Origin: Paracentrotus lividus
Taxonomy: Eukaryota > Echinodermata > Echinoidea > Camarodonta > Echinidae
Assembly: GCA_940671915.1 (NCBI GenBank)
Contig: CALNVZ010003430.1
Span: 18,955,682 to 19,019,681, forward strand
Direction: 5' to 3'
Length of the DNA stretch: 64,000 nucleotides
The notes below the pieces were generated by a model that worked only from the letters and a program-made list of their open reading frames with translations, had not been told where the DNA came from and searched no databases. This document shows, in pieces, positions 23,246-38,058 of this stretch. A program made the translations under genes and the position numbers. Position 1 is the first letter of the stretch; every line of letters begins with the position of its first letter.

Positions 23246-26200
23246 AAAAAAAACAATTGCCCTCAAAATGCACGTGTTTAAAACGAAGAAGCAGTTAATA
23301 ATTGTGTGTCAATAAGGTCAAGCTTAGTACATGCCAGCTGTATCATGTTTTTAACATTATTTTTAAAGGGGGAATTGAATTTAAGCATGTAACATATACA
23401 TGAGTAAAAAAAGAACCCACCACGAAATAAAAATTTGTATAATAATTTGTTATGAGTACTAACAGTATGTACTACATATTACAATAAGAAATAAAAGCTG
23501 TAAATATTAGATTTGTTCACTTTTTATAAAGAGCTATTTGCCCTGTGGCTTCTGTGTGACGCTATTGCTTTGACTATCATATTTTCTGAATAACCAACAC
23601 AATTTGGTAACGAGATATTTCATTTAAGACTCTGCATGAGACTCTGTATAAAAGTAGTATAAACTTAAATATCCAAGCCCTCATAAACCATTTTATATTA
23701 TACATGCTGGTTCTCAGTGAAGAATACTCGACTCAAGTGCTTTAATGAAGAGGGAACACTGTTTATCGGAATATTTGAACTTAGAGGACAATGATTAACT
23801 TAATTCTTATTTAATAAGATTCAGAATACTGAAATTATGGTACACACTTGACAAACGAGCAGAATAGATATGAAAAATGAAAAGAAAGCTTGACGTCACT
23901 TCAAACACCTAGGGCAAGAAAACGCTCATTGTAACCAAAAAATGACAGGCAAACTTCTAAGTGACACTCAAAAGAAAATATAATAAACGAAAACATTTTA
24001 TATGACTCCGGGCATGTCCTTCGATGATACAGAGCAAGTATTCTTAAGAAGACTGCAAACCATACATTTTATAAGCCTAGTAAAATGCGAATGCATTTGC
24101 CCGTGGGTTTTCTTCGCGCCTTTCAATACGACAATGCAAAAAATGACATCTATGCTATATTGCAATAAAATGATTGCGCGTATTCAGCGATTTTATTTCT
24201 TTATCCTCGTGTGATTTGACGGGTTTATTTCGCTTTTATAATTGGCAATCGCAATTTTGCTGTCAAAATCTCAACCCAGCCAAGGAGTGGCTTTCGAAAG
24301 GCAGTTGTAGATGTATGTGTTTGGAACCAATTACCTATCCTATATTCGTTTTTTTTTAAATTCTCTGTAATAATATGTCTTGTCATTTGCTCAGATTTTG
24401 AAGGGGGAATGTACAAAGTAACGTCTAGTATTGAACTTACCTGTTCATTGATGGTTTACCAGCAATAAATACTTTAATTTCATATGCATTTCATTCTAGA
24501 TTGTGTGCTCAGTCGTAACGCCAAGATGGCCAATGCTCGTTTATTGTTCATTGACATGGCCGGTTGGTCCCGGGTAATGTGGCAAAGTGCGGCTAAAACT
24601 TTCTTGAAACTCTTGCATCTGTGATCCTACTCATATGATACTAACATATAAAAAAAGGGATTCCGCTCTTTTGACCAGCTTGTACCTCTTTCGGTAGTTA
24701 AAGCCAAGTCATACAGTTAATGTGTCCAAAGACTCTTATTATTGTTACCTTGTCCATGAGCAGTTTTATCTGAACGTATCAACTACAAGTATTATTTTTG
24801 AATCAATAAGATGTCTTATTAAAAAAAAAAATTATCTCTATTATTTCAAAGACGAAATGTAATGATTTGAAAGAGTAACTGAAGGTGTTTCTCTATTTGT
24901 AATTTATATGTGGTTTTAAATCTATGTGCCCGACTACATGTATCGTGGCTCTAAAAAGAGCATGTTTAGAAAATCTATGTTCAGAACATTTCTGTGAGAA
25001 TTCCAATATTTGTTTTCAACCTAAATATGCTAAAATTTGCATCGATAGTTCGTAACGTTGAGACCTAGATTCATATCTCCTCTCTCTGTAAATTTACTGT
25101 TGCAAAAAAAAAATATATATATATATATTTATATTTTTGTGTTTCGAGTATATAGGATCCCTTGTGTACTATTGCCTATGAATATTTCTTCTAATCGCCC
25201 GACTTAACGTTCGGCTTGACCTAATATTTACGACACGGGCTTGTCATTTCTGGAGACATCTTTGATACAGGTCATCAAATATCTCTTCTTCTGGATAATC
25301 CAGTCATTGAAATGTTTTCCACAGATCAGAAGAAGACCACAATATAGTGTTGAGTAAAATAAGGATCATTATACAAGGAAATCAGGGACTAATGAGGTGA
25401 AGCATAATTAACGTTACACCCAAAGTAGCACAGCTAAAGGAAAACAAAAATCTGGAATGGGTCTGGAATGCATTATTAAACTTTCTTGAAATACCTCAAA
25501 TTTTTGTTCACCAATATATATATTTTTTTTTACCAAATTCGCTTTACCATGGAAACCGAGATACCATATTTGCGGCTACTGCGGTTGTTTCAGCAATCAC
25601 ATTATTTTTCCAAAACGCTATTGCCCACATGACAATACCTCTTCGAATTCTCTGGATTATAGAGTTGAGTGGTTTCTGGAGAAATTATGTAATATCTAAA
25701 TCGGTGAGTCTATAACCACTGAGGGGTATGTGTATACGGATATTTCATACACTATACAGATATAATGCACAAAATGTGTTTTACAGCATAAAAACAACAT
25801 ATAAATCTATATTACCTACAAAATTCTTTCACATTTCCTTGTGGGTGTATTCCTGCACATAGATGTGTGCTTAATATGTAACCAACATAATACAACGAAG
25901 TCTTATGCCAATGGACTGGGGACTTAAACAGGTTCTTGTAATTTAAAATGTAAGTTAAAGTGGACCACAATAGTGCATATCATAGGCAACATTGAGTAAC
26001 ACGTGACCTCAGAACAAACTCTGGATTTTCTAGCATTCCAGTCGCTTTATGAGGCTTCTAACTGAAATAGGACAACACTAAGACGTTTAAGTGAGCTTGC
26101 ATGGGAAGAACCAAAATCGTGAGGGACAGCTCGAAATACGATTTGAAACTTGATATAATCCTCTTTTTTTTACTTGGAAGGCGCATGGAGCGTGAGAGAA

Positions 26201-29126
26201 GCCCAGAATGGCCAACAACGAAACACGACGCCGGATCAAAGAGGAAATGGGCCAACCCGCCCTCTTGTGGTTGTCCCGTCGAATTACGCACGGATGCGAG
26301 AGGTAAATAGCATTGGGAAGAGTGAACTTTTCAAGAGAGCTCCAGATTCTGGAAAGTGTTAAACGTTATGGTGGCGCGGTGTCGGAATACAGTTTCGAAC
26401 TCTGCATGTTGTCACAAGGAACACTATGCGTGGCGGGAGTGCACCTAGGTAGATGAGTCGAACGCTTCTGGACTTCTAGATACATCTCCCACCGATAGAA
26501 CTAAATCAGTGATGAGCTTGCCAACCGTTGAGAGGGTTTTAATTCATTTTTGTTTAAATTAAAACAACCTCTTTGAAATGTTTTCATTAATAGAGGATAG
26601 GAAATTAAATTAAAATAATGTAGTCACTAAACCTATTGGATGAAGTACACCATGGCTATTGCAAGAATGGTAGTTTTCATGCACTAAAGTCTACAAAGCT
26701 TACTTGTAATTCAAAGAGAAGACGTGGTGTTACCAATGCATTAATACGGCTTGATTTTCTTAAGTTTGCTCTTTGCAGCTGTAGTCTTATATTAACCTTA
26801 ATAACCTATCAATCATCTTTACTCAGATACTTGATCAAAAGAAGAGATGAAGTCGGATAAACTTTCTTGTCTCATGATTATTTAGCCTGATTTCTACTGA
26901 ATCTCTCATCAATATTGACTGCTTGATCCCAGTTCATCAATGCGGATCAGTGTCATTCCAATTTCCAAAAGATGTTTGAACTGTAACCGAAGACATGTTA
27001 TTTGAATACTACTTCCACATCTACTGTAGATTATGTTGAATATAACCCACATCTAACATACTATTGCCGCTTTTCAAGAACGTCGCCTACACACTTTATG
27101 AAAGTATTTTACACAAATTGCGGCTAAGCCTTACGCCATATAGGCCTACGTCGCATTAAATTGTGTTTTGTTTGTTTGGGTATTATTTTTTTGTCAGTGG
27201 GAATTGAGTTCGTTCTCCTTTTCAACACTCTTTCTCTTTCTTTCTCCGTTTCCTTGCTCTGCCTCTTTCCTTCTTCACGTACTCTCTCACTCTCTCTCCG
27301 TCTCAGTGTCTTTATTTCTTTCTTGCACTCTCCCTCTCTCTTGTTTCCCATTCACAATTCTCGGCATGCCACAATAATAGTATGCATATGTTATAATATA
27401 TATGTGCTGTATAGAACACCTGCCTCTTCACTACTCCACCTTTGTAAGGCACACTTTTATCTGCCGATCAAACCCCACTATTCATTCCCATGGAGAGCCT
27501 CCCCCACGAGACGTCTTTACCCCTCACGCTCTCCGTGCAAGTAATCGATCCTTCTCAATGGCTCATTGTATACAACTGGTGCTTCCACAAAAGAGTGCCA
27601 AGCATTTCCCATCTTTCAGTTTATTTCAATTATAGGGCAAAGTCTTTTGATCAGCGCCAGTTGTGCCCATTGATATGGGGGTATAATGGTGTATAGGAGT
27701 AAGATCGAGTGGGAGGATGAACCAAGTCGGAAGCGGTGTCCTTTAAGAACTGTAAGTTGAGCGTAAAATATGGGTGCCAAACATCGATTTCTTTGAGACT
27801 ATCTGATTAAGGTATTTATGATGAAGGTGTAAAATTGACGTGCATTGAAAAAAGAATGACTCATAACTAAAAGAATAAACAATATTCAGTTAAATTAATC
27901 AGCAAGTGTAGTAATGATGAACTGTTTGCATTCATTTATAAGACATTTTCACTTCTATTTACAGGAAATATATTACGATGTGTAGATTATGTGGTTTTTT
28001 TTTCAAAGTTTTTGTCTTGTGATAAATATACGCGAAAGTAAATTTTGTCGGTATAAATTTTGCACACTGACGATAATGTGATTATTTCGAATTATATTAT
28101 AATAATATTTCTTGGGCTTTAAAGCTACCAATGTTGGTAAAAGGTTATGTGACTGGTTCGAAGAATATAAGTCCTACATAGCTCTGAACATATTAAAATG
28201 TAAACTTTATCAGCTGGATCAGCCAATGTCATACGTCTAAACGACTCATAGCTTTCTGAACTCTACTAGAAGACATTTTCTCAAATTAAGAAAATCTCAT
28301 GTGCCCTTTGCAAAGTCCTTGTAAATTATTAAACTTAAATTATTAAATGTATTTTACAGATGAATTCATTTCAAATTTAACGTTAAACCGCTGCACATTA
28401 AACTCCTACGATTGCAATTACTGTTAAACACACGATATTACGCTATTTTCATGGAAAAGCCATTCGATGTGGCTGTTACCCTCTTTCTAACTATCCCTCA
28501 AGGCATCATCTTGGCACCCGTCTTCTTCACGAACCAAGCTAATGTGAATTTAATGGTAATGTATGGTTCAACCATTAACCCGCTGGCAGCTGTTCGTAAT
28601 GTGTTGTAATGAAGCTAATGACGCACTCCACAATGTAGCGTAAGAACATGGGGCATGTCATTGGAGAAATGATGACAAATTACACGTACCTAGAGTGCTC
28701 ACTTTTTAAGTATACACTTCAGATCTATAAGAGGAGTACTTAACAGAATTACTGCAATGACAGGGACAAGGAATATCGTCTTTTGGGAATCATAATGGAG
28801 TAAATTATAATGTTAAGTTTTTACTGTTAATTTCCTTCAGCATGCTTAGGCACTGATTATAATAATTGTGATTTATGTATACACATCCTTCCTGGATAAT
28901 ACAAAAACTGAACTGTACTTTTCTTGTTGAAATAATGTATTTTCTCTTTGACAATACACAATGTTTGTTTCTAGTTTGAAATAAATGTATCTGCCATTCT
29001 TTGTACTGATGAAAAACATTAAGTTTTTTTTATTTAGGTCTGTTCTAATACATAACTTTAATATTAACGTGTTTCCTATTAAATAGATAGATACTAACGG
29101 ATGTGCGTCATACATGCCTCTAATGG
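23246..29126 (+). other. intron 1, middle part, nothing recognised
   Basis: AT-rich intronic DNA. A (TA)n stretch lies near 25110-25135 and a CT-rich simple tract at 27224-27345. A locally GC-richer patch at 26160-26320 has short open frames on both strands, but none resembles a known protein and none has convincing splice sites. Confidence 0.55.
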
Positions 29127-31833
29127 AGGTGTCACATTTACCGGGTAAATTGAACGGGTTTTCGCCGTTCACTGAAAAACAACAAATTCCAACACGGCAA
29201 TAGAACGGCACCGGCCACATTACATTTTTCTTAATTTTCACCGGGTCGGTGTCGTTCTATACCGGGTCTGTATCGTTCTATACCGGGTCTATACCAGGTC
29301 CTAGCCAGCCTGGTACCATGCTGACCGTCCTCATATATATAGTCCACGCTTTCCTTTTGTCCGTGTGATTACCGCTTGCCCGCCGGCCTCAACGCTCTCT
29401 GACAAGAAAAACAAAATTGTTTTCTTCGCCGGGTGACTCACCGTTTCCCACGTTCGCGACCGTGCGAACAAGTTTAACGAACGACGGGCACGGAGGATAC
29501 CCGGAGATAATACACGGTGGGTCGGTGATGACCCGTTTCTTGATTTTGCCTTCGGTTCATGCCCGGCGAATATTTTGAGCATGACTGAGCATGCTCAAAT
29601 TTCGCCGGCATGAACCGCAGGCCTCGGTCGATGGAGACCGGTGTACGGGCGTATAATGGCATTGTAAAGACGGTTTATGAATGGTGTAAGGACGGAAAAA
29701 GCGCCCTCACCCGTCCACAATGCGGTCGAGCACGGTGGTGTCTGAACTGCAGATCTTCCCTTATGGTGTCTTAAAATCACTTATATGGTGTCTTCAAACC
29801 GCCCTTTGTTTTCGAAGCTCTCGATTCGTCGCTCTCTTTAGGTCTAGAGAGGAATGATATTTAAGCTTTTCAAACATACATTATTAATCTGAATTATTTT
29901 TATTGTCGTTGTCGGGGAGAAGAATTTAAAATTGGGTCCTTTTATGGACATTTATCTAAGTTAATGTCAATTCTTTTTTATGTTTGCTTTGTTTTGTTTG
30001 ACATTTTCTAAGTATTATAACAACTTTGGAAATAACTTATACTACTTTCCCAATAAGCTTCAGTATAGTTTGGTTCCATACGTTTTTGCCCCAATTACGT
30101 GTTTTACTTATACCCGCGCTTCATTAAACAGAAAATTGTGTTATTTTATCGAATATTATTTTTAATTTCTCCTCGAAATGTCCCGTGCTTTTAATGAATA
30201 TAAATCCTGTTATATCAATGAAATATTGTTATCATGATAAAGGTACTTTATCATCTTTTTAAATCATTATATTATGAATTGTCTAATACTTTTTTCATAA
30301 TCATTTCATTGCAATATTCTTTAGCCCAATATAACCCATAGAATCACATCAAGAAAATGTCTACATCATTCATAATTCTGCAGTTAGGATGTTTTTTGTA
30401 TGATCCATGGATTGTTTTTTGTTTATTTTTATTTTCAGTTTTTACACACGACCACTTTGAGTGATTTTACTGTGATTAAATAGATATCAGAATATACAAG
30501 ACAATACTTAATATTAATATTTGTAGTAATAAAAAATACATGCATAATGCCATTGTATTCTATATCTGAGAAACCGTCTTTAAGAATGCCAAAAATACGA
30601 ATTTTGTTACCATAGATTTATTTAATTCATGTAATTAATTCAATATCAGTAGGGTATATGGTTATGTTGTGAGATAGCAATATGAACATTTTTCAAGGAA
30701 GCTACACAGAAATCGGAAAATACAAAAGAACTTACCCAGGCATTTCCCGACCCGAAAATTTAGGGAAAAGGTGCCTAAAATGGGAATTTGTTTGCCTTTG
30801 CCCCCCCCCCCGCTTTATCGAAACGCCCCCCCCCCTAGAATAAATAATAATGTATACATGTATATGAATGGTATGAAGTGACCCTGTGTGGAACGACTCC
30901 TACCCTGCATGGTTGTTTGAATAATGATGGGATATTGGACGACCAGACCAAAACGCAGACCCCTATATTCAATAATAATAATCAAAACATATAAAAATAT
31001 CATTATTTCAAAATGAAGAAACTTTTGTGGGGGAAAAAAATCCTTTGAGTTTTTCCCGTCTTTTCAGAACTCTAATGATGAACAAAATTATAATAAGTTA
31101 CGACCAATTCGATTATTGTATAAAATCTATTATAAAGTGTAAATAATTAAACCAGCACTGAATTGATATGAAAACTGAAACAGAGGCTAAAAGTAAATGT
31201 GACAAAATATGGGCCCCCTATAAAACTATAATTTCCAAGTACAGCAGCCCCCAAATAAAGTTGATAATCACCTCCCTGTGTATGTCATTATGATTTATTC
31301 CTTATGGTATATAATACTTTTATTTTGTAAAAACATTACTCTGGGTATTAGTTTTTAACTCAAATTCATTAGATAGTTGATTAATTGAGTCTGTTGCGTA
31401 ACGAATCAAGGGGACAACTGATTTAAAGCATAGTTTTTCACGTATAGTTTCATGTACTAGGGGTTGGCAAGTTCAGCACAGGGCCGTACTTGATGAGGAA
31501 AAGGGGGGGGGGTTATCGATTCATGTTGCCCGACCATCACCACGTCCATCTCCGTCTGTAAACGGGCATTGACGGGCGCGGCGCTCTTATTAGTCTTTAC
31601 CGCCCTTTTAACGACTGGTCCGGTTTAAGACCGTTCTGAAATACCCGGTCATCACCGGAAAAAACCGGCAAGGTTCGGCCGTTCTTTAAATCCTTTCGGG
31701 AACGGGTGCCGCGCTCGATGAACGTGTTGGCGCGGCTTCAACGCTCACGGTGCTCACTCGTTTGCCGCCGTGTGCACAAATTTGGCCAGACGTGGTGCGA
31801 ACGGTGCGCCAACAGCGGCTACTTGTGACACCT
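29127..31833. mobile_element. candidate 2.7-kb DNA transposon with GC-rich arms
   Basis: AGGTGTCACA at 29127 is matched by TGTGACACCT ending at 31833. Both arms (about 29127-29790 and 31535-31833) are GC-rich and studded with ACCGGGT, GAACGG and similar words, in sharp contrast to the AT-rich surroundings and to the AT-rich interior (29800-31500). The left arm has an internal hairpin at 29553-29617. The terminal match is only 10 bases and no target duplication is clear, so this may instead be two related insertions. No transposase frame is present. Confidence 0.45.
29553..29617. repeat. 65-bp hairpin
   Basis: CGGTTCATGCCCGGCGAA is followed by an inverted copy ending TTCGCCGGCATGAACCG. The arms are about 30 bases with one gap, meeting at TTGAGCATGACTGAGCATGC. 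It lies within the left GC-rich arm of the candidate transposon. Confidence 0.75.
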
Positions 31834-34800
31834 GATAAACTTGTCACCGGATGACTTTTGTGTGGTTCAAATCCAGCTAATATTTAACTTTATTAACACA
31901 CATTTCGAAAATTCAACGCTTGCGTTTAATATTCATTTCCCGTTCACTGTCTGTTTGTTGTTGTTTTTATTCGTGCAACATTTTTGACAATTACATTGTA
32001 TTCAATGTCTAGGACATTTCAGAGCCAGCGTCCTTGTGCACTGTGGATTTATTTTTTTTGAAAATCATTGTTGTAGTATGGAGTTGCTATAGAAATCACA
32101 TCTAGCCTTATGAACCTTTGATATCCTTGAGGTACCTTGTTTCTAGGGCGTGAATTATGAATTAATAAGGAATAATTTAGAAGGGGGAGGGTAATCCCAT
32201 GAAACCGATTTGATTGATTAACAAGTCGCTAAGTGACGTAAACAAACTTTGTGCACATCATAATTTTGAGGTTTTGGGCTTTGTGTTTTCATCTATTGTT
32301 CGTAGATCAATATGATATATTTTAAAGGCTGGTGCTCTTTCTGATTTCACCAATTTATGATGATTTTGTAAGTGATTTGTTTACCTTAAAAACTTTGCAT
32401 ACGCCATTTTCTCGGTCACATTAAATTAGATAGGTTAAACGGAACACTCTTATTTTATAACACTTCAACAAATTAGCTACGCGTGTTTTGTTAAGGACCA
32501 GTATATATTTATTAAGATATTTGTATGTTTGGAGGAGGTATTGTACATATATTTAAAGTTAAATGCCCAAAATTGTGCGCGTTGTCTTTGACTTTGAAGT
32601 AGGACGCGCTAGCTACGAAAATGAAATACATGGTGTTTAATGGAGGCATTGTGCAACGTTTTTATGTGAACGGCGTACATTTCATTCCCACAACATAATT
32701 TGCATTTAAGAGAAGGGGCGGTTTCTTATAATTACTTTTTTTTTTCTAACTCCACACAAGAAAAAGCAGATAGCCTCTGCAATTGTAAAGTATTTTTTTT
32801 TCTTCTGCATTTCCGTTCGAAGAAAAATAAAATGACATGATTAATACAGGTCATGTTAATTTATTCATATAATAACATATTGACATCGTTCTTTGGTTTA
32901 TATTAGGAATTATTTGATAAATGAAGATTATGAGGTTGTTTACTTAATGAAAATGAATGGAGCAATATGCACACAGGCACCTAGGCTGGATGCAACAAAT
33001 TGATTAGTTAAATCGAAGCGAATAGAATTATGGGTAGGTTGTCTGCAATATCATACTTTCACATACCTATCGATCTAGTCTGCAAATGATGATTAATACT
33101 CTGGTTCCTTGATGTGAATCTTTTACGACGCCTTGGCGCGAGTTAAGGTAGACATTCGCTCGCTGTTGGGCGATTATTTATGCTTCGCGGGCCAGTTCCC
33201 GCCAAAATGAGCAAACTCAAAACAAATGTGCTGATGATGTGCCTTATTAGACGTATTAGACATTGTTTATTTCGAACAAGAAGGACTTTGAAACGCGCTG
33301 TTGTATTCTTGTCGGATTGTCGGACACATATGTCCATCTAGCTTCTACTGAAGTTATTGCTTTTGCTAGACAAGAAAAACGTTTAGAAATAAAAATATTG
33401 GTTTCTAAAATGACTCTGGCGTAAAATACGTGACAAAATTTTGTTGGAGGTAGATCTCATAATGATCATAATCTCACACGTTCCCATTTATATGATTTAT
33501 TGTATTTAATGTATGATTGGGAAATAGGTATGCGATTGAACTTTAAAAAATATAAAATAAATAAATAAATCCACCACACGTTATTGCATCAGTAATAACT
33601 TTGAGTAATGACCAATGACAAACATACTTCCTGCGTACTATTAATCATGCAGCGATTTATGACGAGCTAGTTCAGAACAATGGAGATATATGCCTCACAA
33701 TGATAGCTTTATATTTTAGTAAGAAAAGGTTTTTGGATGTGACTGTTAAACATCATTGAGTGTGATATTCCTACCGGTTACTTGTTCGCTACACATGAGT
33801 CGAAAGTGATGAAATAAAGACTTGATTTAGATGAGGGAACTGAACCTCTTTTATGTGGTTTATAATCCAATGACTTATTCGCAACACCACTGAAAGTACA
33901 CTTATTTATCTTTATTTTGATTATAATGGTGTTGTATAAAGATTTTACAGAGGGGCTTTTGTTTTAGTTTGTCCCGCCATTTAAAAGGGTCTTGTTATTC
34001 TGTTTACAAATCTAATCTGCGAGGCCATATGCTGTGAATGTATGAAAAATGTAGTTTACAAGCATCATCAATGATTTCACATAAGGTGAAAAAACATAAA
34101 TTTATGCTTCTAATAATCATTATGCGACTCACACTTGAACATTAAGCCGTTCTTACTAAATTCAAAAGTTTTCGATGTCCTTTAATGTGCAGACCAGACA
34201 CCTTATATGATCGTTAAGGTGTTCGGAACTATCAACATAAATCTAATCTAGGGATGTTCCCAAATGTGTCTTGTGGGTTCATGAAATAGTATAAGATGTT
34301 GACCGCTTTAAGTAAGATGTTGAATTTAATAGAATACAGTTACCATGGAAACGTGGTATATTAGGATTCTTTATCCGTGGTTTTAATTGAAGTTGGTCGT
34401 TTGAGAGCAGCCATTCTTTATCATTACCATACGACAGCTTGTCGCCAACAGCAATAACACGTTTCTCTTCCCCTCGTAAAGTATTGTGAATATCTTGTGT
34501 TTGTGTGTTTGTGTGTGTGTGTGTGTGTGTGCGTGTGTATGTGGGTGTGTGTGTTTGTGCGCGTGTGTTTTGTTGATACAACCCTTTTCTCTTATCTTCC
34601 ATACTTCATCTCCTAGTAATCGTCTTTCTATTTTCTTTCCCATTTACTCTTCTTTGAGCAGTCCGCCAGAACATCTAGTTATCCGATTTTCTTAGTAGAA
34701 CGATTGCCAGAATCCTGATGGCACATAATCTCATTTTCAGGAAACAGACATTATGAATGTCATTAGACCAGCAAAATAAGTACATCAGTTCGAGGGTATT

Positions 34801-36318
34801 TGAAAGGGAACTAATTAGTATATTATGCATCGTTTGAACTTTGCCGCTTATATGCTCTTCGGGCTGTTGCCCATGTACGTTTCATATTAAATGCAACAAT
34901 ACTCAAACCAGACAATAGTTTTCTAGAACAGTAAAACAGAGTTTCACATGTTGGTAGACATTTTACTCTAAAATAAACATAAAACTCTATAGTGGGATCT
35001 TATTGCTAGTTATTTCAATTCCTAGTTTACAAATCAAATGTGAATTGTAGGTCTACATCAATTATGTTGGATTTTGAACATCTTTTTTTATCTGAAGAAA
35101 ACAATTTCTATCCGTTTTGGAGAGATGATCCCAATTTAAAAAAAATAAAAAAATAAAACACCACTTGACCCATGAGCATTACAAACCACTTTGTAAACAA
35201 AAGTGGCAAACGGCTGTTTTATTTTTTATCTCGCTGAACGGGCCCCTGAGTGATGTTATCTAGGTTTAGCGCACACTCAAACATTTCGGAACAAATAGTC
35301 TTGAGAACCTTCGAGGAATAACGAACGTTAGAAAGATGAGCTCTTACACTGGAAATAAAGACCTAGGGAGATCGTAGTTTTAATAACGAAAATCTCACTG
35401 AATTTCTGTGTGCAAGCGATTTAATTTTACAAGTACTTCACGCCATTTCCCCTTTATATGCGGAAAATGTTTCTACAGCTCACTGTCAGCACCGGATATC
35501 ACAGGCATCGGGCCGATGACAATGATATACCCTGAGAAGACGTAGGTGTCTTGTAGAGCACACACGCCCCGGATTTGCCGACGACCTTATCATAACATTG
35601 CCCTTAAGCAGCCCATCGGAGGGTTAACATTCCAACATCAATCGCGATGCTTGGAGTCAATGTTTGATGTAAAAACACTCGAAGATGGTTCGCTTTGATT
35701 AGTTCTCACCATGACTCCTTCTTACCTCATTTTATTTCAGGTGAGGTGAGAATGAAAAGAAACACTTTCTGGGCCATCGAGATTCTATTCCCCGATGAAT
35801 CCAAGAACCGAAGAGGTTCGCGGAACGCCGACATGAGTGATTATGTACTAGTTTATATCAGCATTACCACTATTTAGAAGATTTTCCATATTCGCACAAA
35901 GGGCTTTTTTGAAGTTGACATACATTTTTCTTCGTTGTATTAAGACTAAGAATAGCGAGACACTATTTTTCTCCCTGTCAAGATCTGTTCCCCATGAGAA
36001 TGAATTCCGGGAATGGTGCACCAGCTTAAATGTCACTCTTACTTCCATTCCGAAGACTTTCGCCGATTTTCATGTTGGGTTTTACGGAAATTGTGTTACC
36101 ACCTTTTTTCCTCTGTGGAAATGTACTACCCCATTGCTTTAAAGAAAGCAGTTCCGCTAATGACAAAATTAGTGCGTGCCAGTTTCAGTGACTTACCCAT
36201 GATAACTGCAACTGTGAGGATTGGCAATTGGCCTTTATTTCTACAGTCGAAATTTTTTGAAGTGGTGGTATATTTCTCCACATTTTACGAAGACTATATT
36301 TTATTTGATGAAACTGTG
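31834..36318 (+). other. intron 1, nothing recognised
   Basis: AT-rich intronic sequence with a (GT)n microsatellite at about 34495-34570. Small open frames exist on both strands (for example 35909-36408), but none shows a known motif or credible splice signals. Confidence 0.55.
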
Positions 36319-36370
36319 GCCGATATTCTCAAAAGGGTGACTAAAGTTAGTCACCCTTCGAGAATACCGG
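36319..36370. repeat. 52-bp near-perfect hairpin
   Basis: CCGATATTCTCAAAAGGGTG is followed by ACTAAAGTTAGT and then an inverted copy, CACCCTTCGAGAATACCGG. Arms are about 24 bases with two or three mismatches. It lies 17 bases from the next inverted-repeat element and could be an independent tiny element or part of a composite. Confidence 0.75.
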
Positions 36371-36387
36371 CGAAGATGTATTTTCAC

Positions 36388-36644
36388 TTATGCGGCGGTC
36401 ACAACTAGCCGTACCATCGACGTGCAACTCTCTACGATGGATTTCGTAGAAAATTCGTGCAGCGGAGGTACCTCGCAGGTACAATGCATGTACGACGTAC
36501 AGGAAGTTTACACAATACCCTTACTACAGAAACGCAAGAATCGCAGAAGTTGACCCAGGACCTGTGCGTGCATTGCACATGCAACGCAGGCTACGTTGAT
36601 GGCACATGCCCCGTAGCCTACGACGAGTTGTGACCGCCGCATTA
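36388..36644. mobile_element. 257-bp inverted-repeat element (GCGGCGGTCACAACT family)
   Basis: The left end TATGCGGCGGTCACAACT is matched by the complement of AGTTGTGACCGCCGCATTA at the right. The GC content is well above the surroundings and there is no coding frame. A related, internally expanded copy sits in element B (39986-40485), and another with ends CGTGGTCAYAACT at 49814-50071 has almost the same length. Confidence 0.75.
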
Positions 36645-38058
36645 CCCACCTAAGAAATATACATAATTTTCCCAGTTAATTGATTATTGCGTAATACAAT
36701 TGCTTTAACAGTTATTTTGAAGAAAAAAAAATAGTAAAAAGAAAACCTCGTCTATAAATGCACCTACATGTTATGAACTAAATATATTCCATACGTATCA
36801 TATACAACGTGTTTTTTCATATTTCTACCTTATTAAAAAAAAAAAAAAAAAAAAAAACGTTTGAGCTACATGCTATATGTTACGTCAAATTAAACTACAC
36901 ATTCTTGAATGCGCAGGACGACAACAGGAAATACAAATTGAGATAACAGTCATGATTGTTTGTTGGGACGGGCGTTTGACTTTTTTTGTTAAAATTCCCA
37001 CTGCATCGTTGTGAAAATGGAATTAGAAAAAAAGAAAGAATTCAAATCAGTTCAGTTTAATGTTACACAAGGGCAAAACATCTACAAAAAGACCATGAAC
37101 CTTTTATGTTGCCTCCAGAAGTAATACAACTTTGATAGCATGCAAAGTGCAAGGACGTTTTCATAAACCAACATTAATCATATATCAATGTCTTTATATA
37201 TTATATTGTGGCATTGTGTAGACACGCAACGAAGTGGTCGGTCTATCTTTGATATGATGTCCCAATGCTGAACAATATACATACTTTTATATGTCCTTAC
37301 ATAATAAAAAATCGCTTTAACTTCATGTACTTCACGCTTACTGTACGGCCGTTTTATCGTTTGTATATTTCTATTTGCGCTATCATTTTGTCCAAAGGGC
37401 ATGTATATCTTTTGAGCTGAAAGTGGATCTTTGTTGAGAAGCGCAAAGTGGAAGATACACTTGTGGAGATATAGGAGGCAAAGAATATTGGCGCCTTTGG
37501 CAATATTCTGGTAGAATCAGGAGGGTACATGTTGCTGAAAACTATAATTCAAACTTCTTTCCTCTCTCCCTTCAAACACTCATACCCACACACATAACAC
37601 ACGCACACACACATGCCCTCACACACACCCACACAAACACACACACTCACACACACCCAAACATATACACCCTCACACATACGCACACGCATCATCACCC
37701 CAACTGCCCCTCCCCACTCTTTTATAGGCATGTCTTATTGAAACTCACTCAAATCAAATCAGCAACGTGTACTTTAAAGATTTTATGTCGCCGCACAGTA
37801 AGTTGCTCCGCCGAAGACGAACGACGCGTACTGTCACAGCACATCGGGTTGGCAGCATAACCAGCTACAAGTAGTTAAACAACTAGCTTCTTCTTTCTCT
37901 CCCCTCTAAATACGTGGATCTTATTAGTTAACTCAAGCTTAAAGTCAGCTACCTATGTTCTAAGTCGTATCGTAGTACGTTGCAATGGCCTTGTCAAACA
38001 GATGAAAACGACTCCAAAACAACACCGGATCGACCAAAAGCTTACACTGCCGCACATT
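36645..38058 (+). other. intron 1, nothing recognised except simple repeats
   Basis: An A-run lies at 36835-36857 and a CA-rich tract at about 37575-37690. A small hairpin, AGAATATTGGCGCC / GGCAATATTCT, lies at 37483-37511. No exon or RNA gene is visible. Confidence 0.55.

Noticed and set aside
26058-26362. overlapping open frames on both strands in a GC-richer patch
   Set aside because: Considered as a host exon, but neither strand shows a recognised motif or good splice junctions.
36013-36408. 131-codon open frame
   Set aside because: No known motif. Its end runs through the 36319-36370 hairpin and into a MITE; no credible start or splice signals.
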